Origin: Otis tarda | Lineage: Eukaryota; Chordata; Aves; Otidiformes; Otididae | Direction: 5' to 3' | Length of the DNA: 64,000 nt | Assembly: GCA_026413225.1 (NCBI GenBank) | Contig: CM048553.1 | Location: 128,034,190-128,098,189, forward strand | In this document: positions 62,641-64,000 of the stretch, piece after piece | How positions within the stretch are numbered: position 1 is the stretch's first letter | How the letters are laid out: every line of letters begins with the position of its first letter | The notes under the pieces: model-generated | Told to the model about the DNA's origin: nothing | What the model saw: the letters and a program-made list of their open reading frames with translations, nothing else | Database searches by the model: none | Made by a program: the position numbers and the translations under genes

Positions 62641-64000
62641 TGGGATCTAACCACATCAGGTGTGTAGAGTTGGTGGGTCTGTACCTGGGAGGTGAAAGAG
62701 GCTGCAACATATCCCAGGAAACAACCAGGTATTGTTTGCAGCTGAGTGAGAGCTCTGAAAGGGTTGTGTAAAATGATAGGGAAAAAAGAGCTACTCCCAT
62801 AGAGAAAAGCTTACATGAAGTTATAACCTAGAGCAAGCATGGGGCCATTTCCTCAGAGAAGATACAGACCCAGAAGCACCCTGCAAGATCTCACCTGACA
62901 ATTTGATACCCTAACCAGGACTGATTTTCTAGGCAATGCTTCTCTATTTGTACGTTTTAGTCAGTGGTTCAAAACATGGCTACCATCCTTTAGGTGCAGT
63001 TAATCATGCTGATGTCTTACATTGCCATTGTCTCACTGAAATGAGCTGATGATCTCACTCAACGACCATAGCTAATACAGCAGAACAGCTGCCCAAGTTG
63101 GGATTCTTTAGCTTTAAAACGGAATCCTATGAAACTAGGAAATAGTTGATGTAAAATATAGCTTTGTGCCTCACTCTCTGTATTTCAGACACTACATAAA
63201 CAGATGGTTTAAATATGGATAATACAGTAATTCTGGATACATTTAACAGTGCACTTTATTGAAGGAGTGCATGTTTATATTGTGTGCACGTGAGCCTCAG
63301 AATGGCAAAGTTGTCTTCTCTTCACACAAAACATGGGATCTCTGACAATTTATCAGAGACACCCTCCTGACTAAAAGCTTTCTTTTCTCTGTGCACACAA
63401 GTTCCAAGATGTGAGGCAATTTGATGATATAAACACTGTTGTTTCTTTTATGGAGATAGTGACAGTGCAGGATCTCAATTGTTTTCCTTTTGAAATGAAA
63501 AAAACCTCAACTTTGTTTCAGCTGAGTTACAGTATGTTGTTCCTTAGGCGCCAAGAAGGTTACAATAGATGCCTGAACATTTTAGAGAAGATGCTGCATT
63601 CTAAGTAAACTCCTGAGAGGGAGCAGATCAACATAAACCCCGGCAGCTTATCACTGTGTTATTCTACTGTATAAATTTTTTTAAATTCTTCTTTACTGAA
63701 AAATAGTACAGGGAGAACAAAAGCTGAGTGGCTAGATTTCAGCTTAGTCAAGAGAAGATTTCCCATAACAATTTGTTTAAATACTTCATGTGGTGCAAGA
63801 AAATTATTAATTGTTCTCTAAGTAATAAGCTTTGACATTAATTGCTGCTTAAAATTTGTCTTTGATTTTCCAATAAATCGTGTTGATGCTCTGGGTTAAC
63901 ATAAAAAAAAAATTATTACTTTTTTCTTATTTTCCATTATACAAAATATGATTTTAAACACTACTTTTAACTTGATTTTAAATCCATCAAACTATATTAC
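62641..64000. other. Unique AT-rich sequence, no gene recognised
   Basis: Nothing supported as a gene, RNA or repeat was seen between the CR1 copy and the right edge of the window. Confidence 0.5.

Overview
The window looks like nuclear DNA from a bird. The evidence is several CR1 non-LTR retrotransposon copies with the octamer-repeat 3' end typical of avian CR1, a roughly 1 kb endogenous-retrovirus LTR of a type common in bird genomes, AT-rich unique sequence between them, and no prokaryotic gene organisation. No species can be named. There are no rRNA or tRNA genes, no CRISPR array and no operon-like gene cluster.

Layout. 1-725 is a CR1 copy on the minus strand, cut by the window edge. 726-20.8 kb is AT-rich and non-coding apart from an old CR1 fragment (10989-11350) and short repeats. 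About 20.9-38 kb, possibly extending to 43.4 kb, holds a run of candidate minus-strand coding exons, described below. A decayed CR1 (34259-34575), a G-rich tract (34180-34219) and two old palindromic repeats (28477-28520, 50778-50836) are scattered through the window. A solo LTR lies at 41466-42466, a long CTTT microsatellite at 47112-47327, another degenerate CR1 at 51407-51975, and a second clear CR1 3' end at 62023-62640. The rest is AT-rich sequence without recognisable genes.

The most interesting signal is a set of minus-strand open segments with usable GT-AG sites whose codon phases fit together: 33253-33084, 26908-26733, 26509-26432, 23433-23201 and 23085-22907. One unresolved segment follows. 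Then come 22215-22056, which encodes a hydrophobic membrane-spanning stretch and a basic stop-transfer end, and 21662-21562, a short polar tail with a stop codon. Read this way they give the C-terminal part of a single-pass membrane protein with a PKD/Ig-like beta-sandwich motif. The protein is not recognised. The link between 22907 and 22215 contains stops or a frame change, so the locus may be a pseudogene, or the splice choice there may be wrong. Open segments of 60-80 codons are common by chance in DNA this AT-rich, so the model is a testable hypothesis and not a firm gene call.

Other stretches look like candidate conserved non-coding elements: about 20.64-21.39 kb, 30.28-30.72 kb, 37.04-37.60 kb and 1.70-2.10 kb. 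They are called on composition and motif density only.
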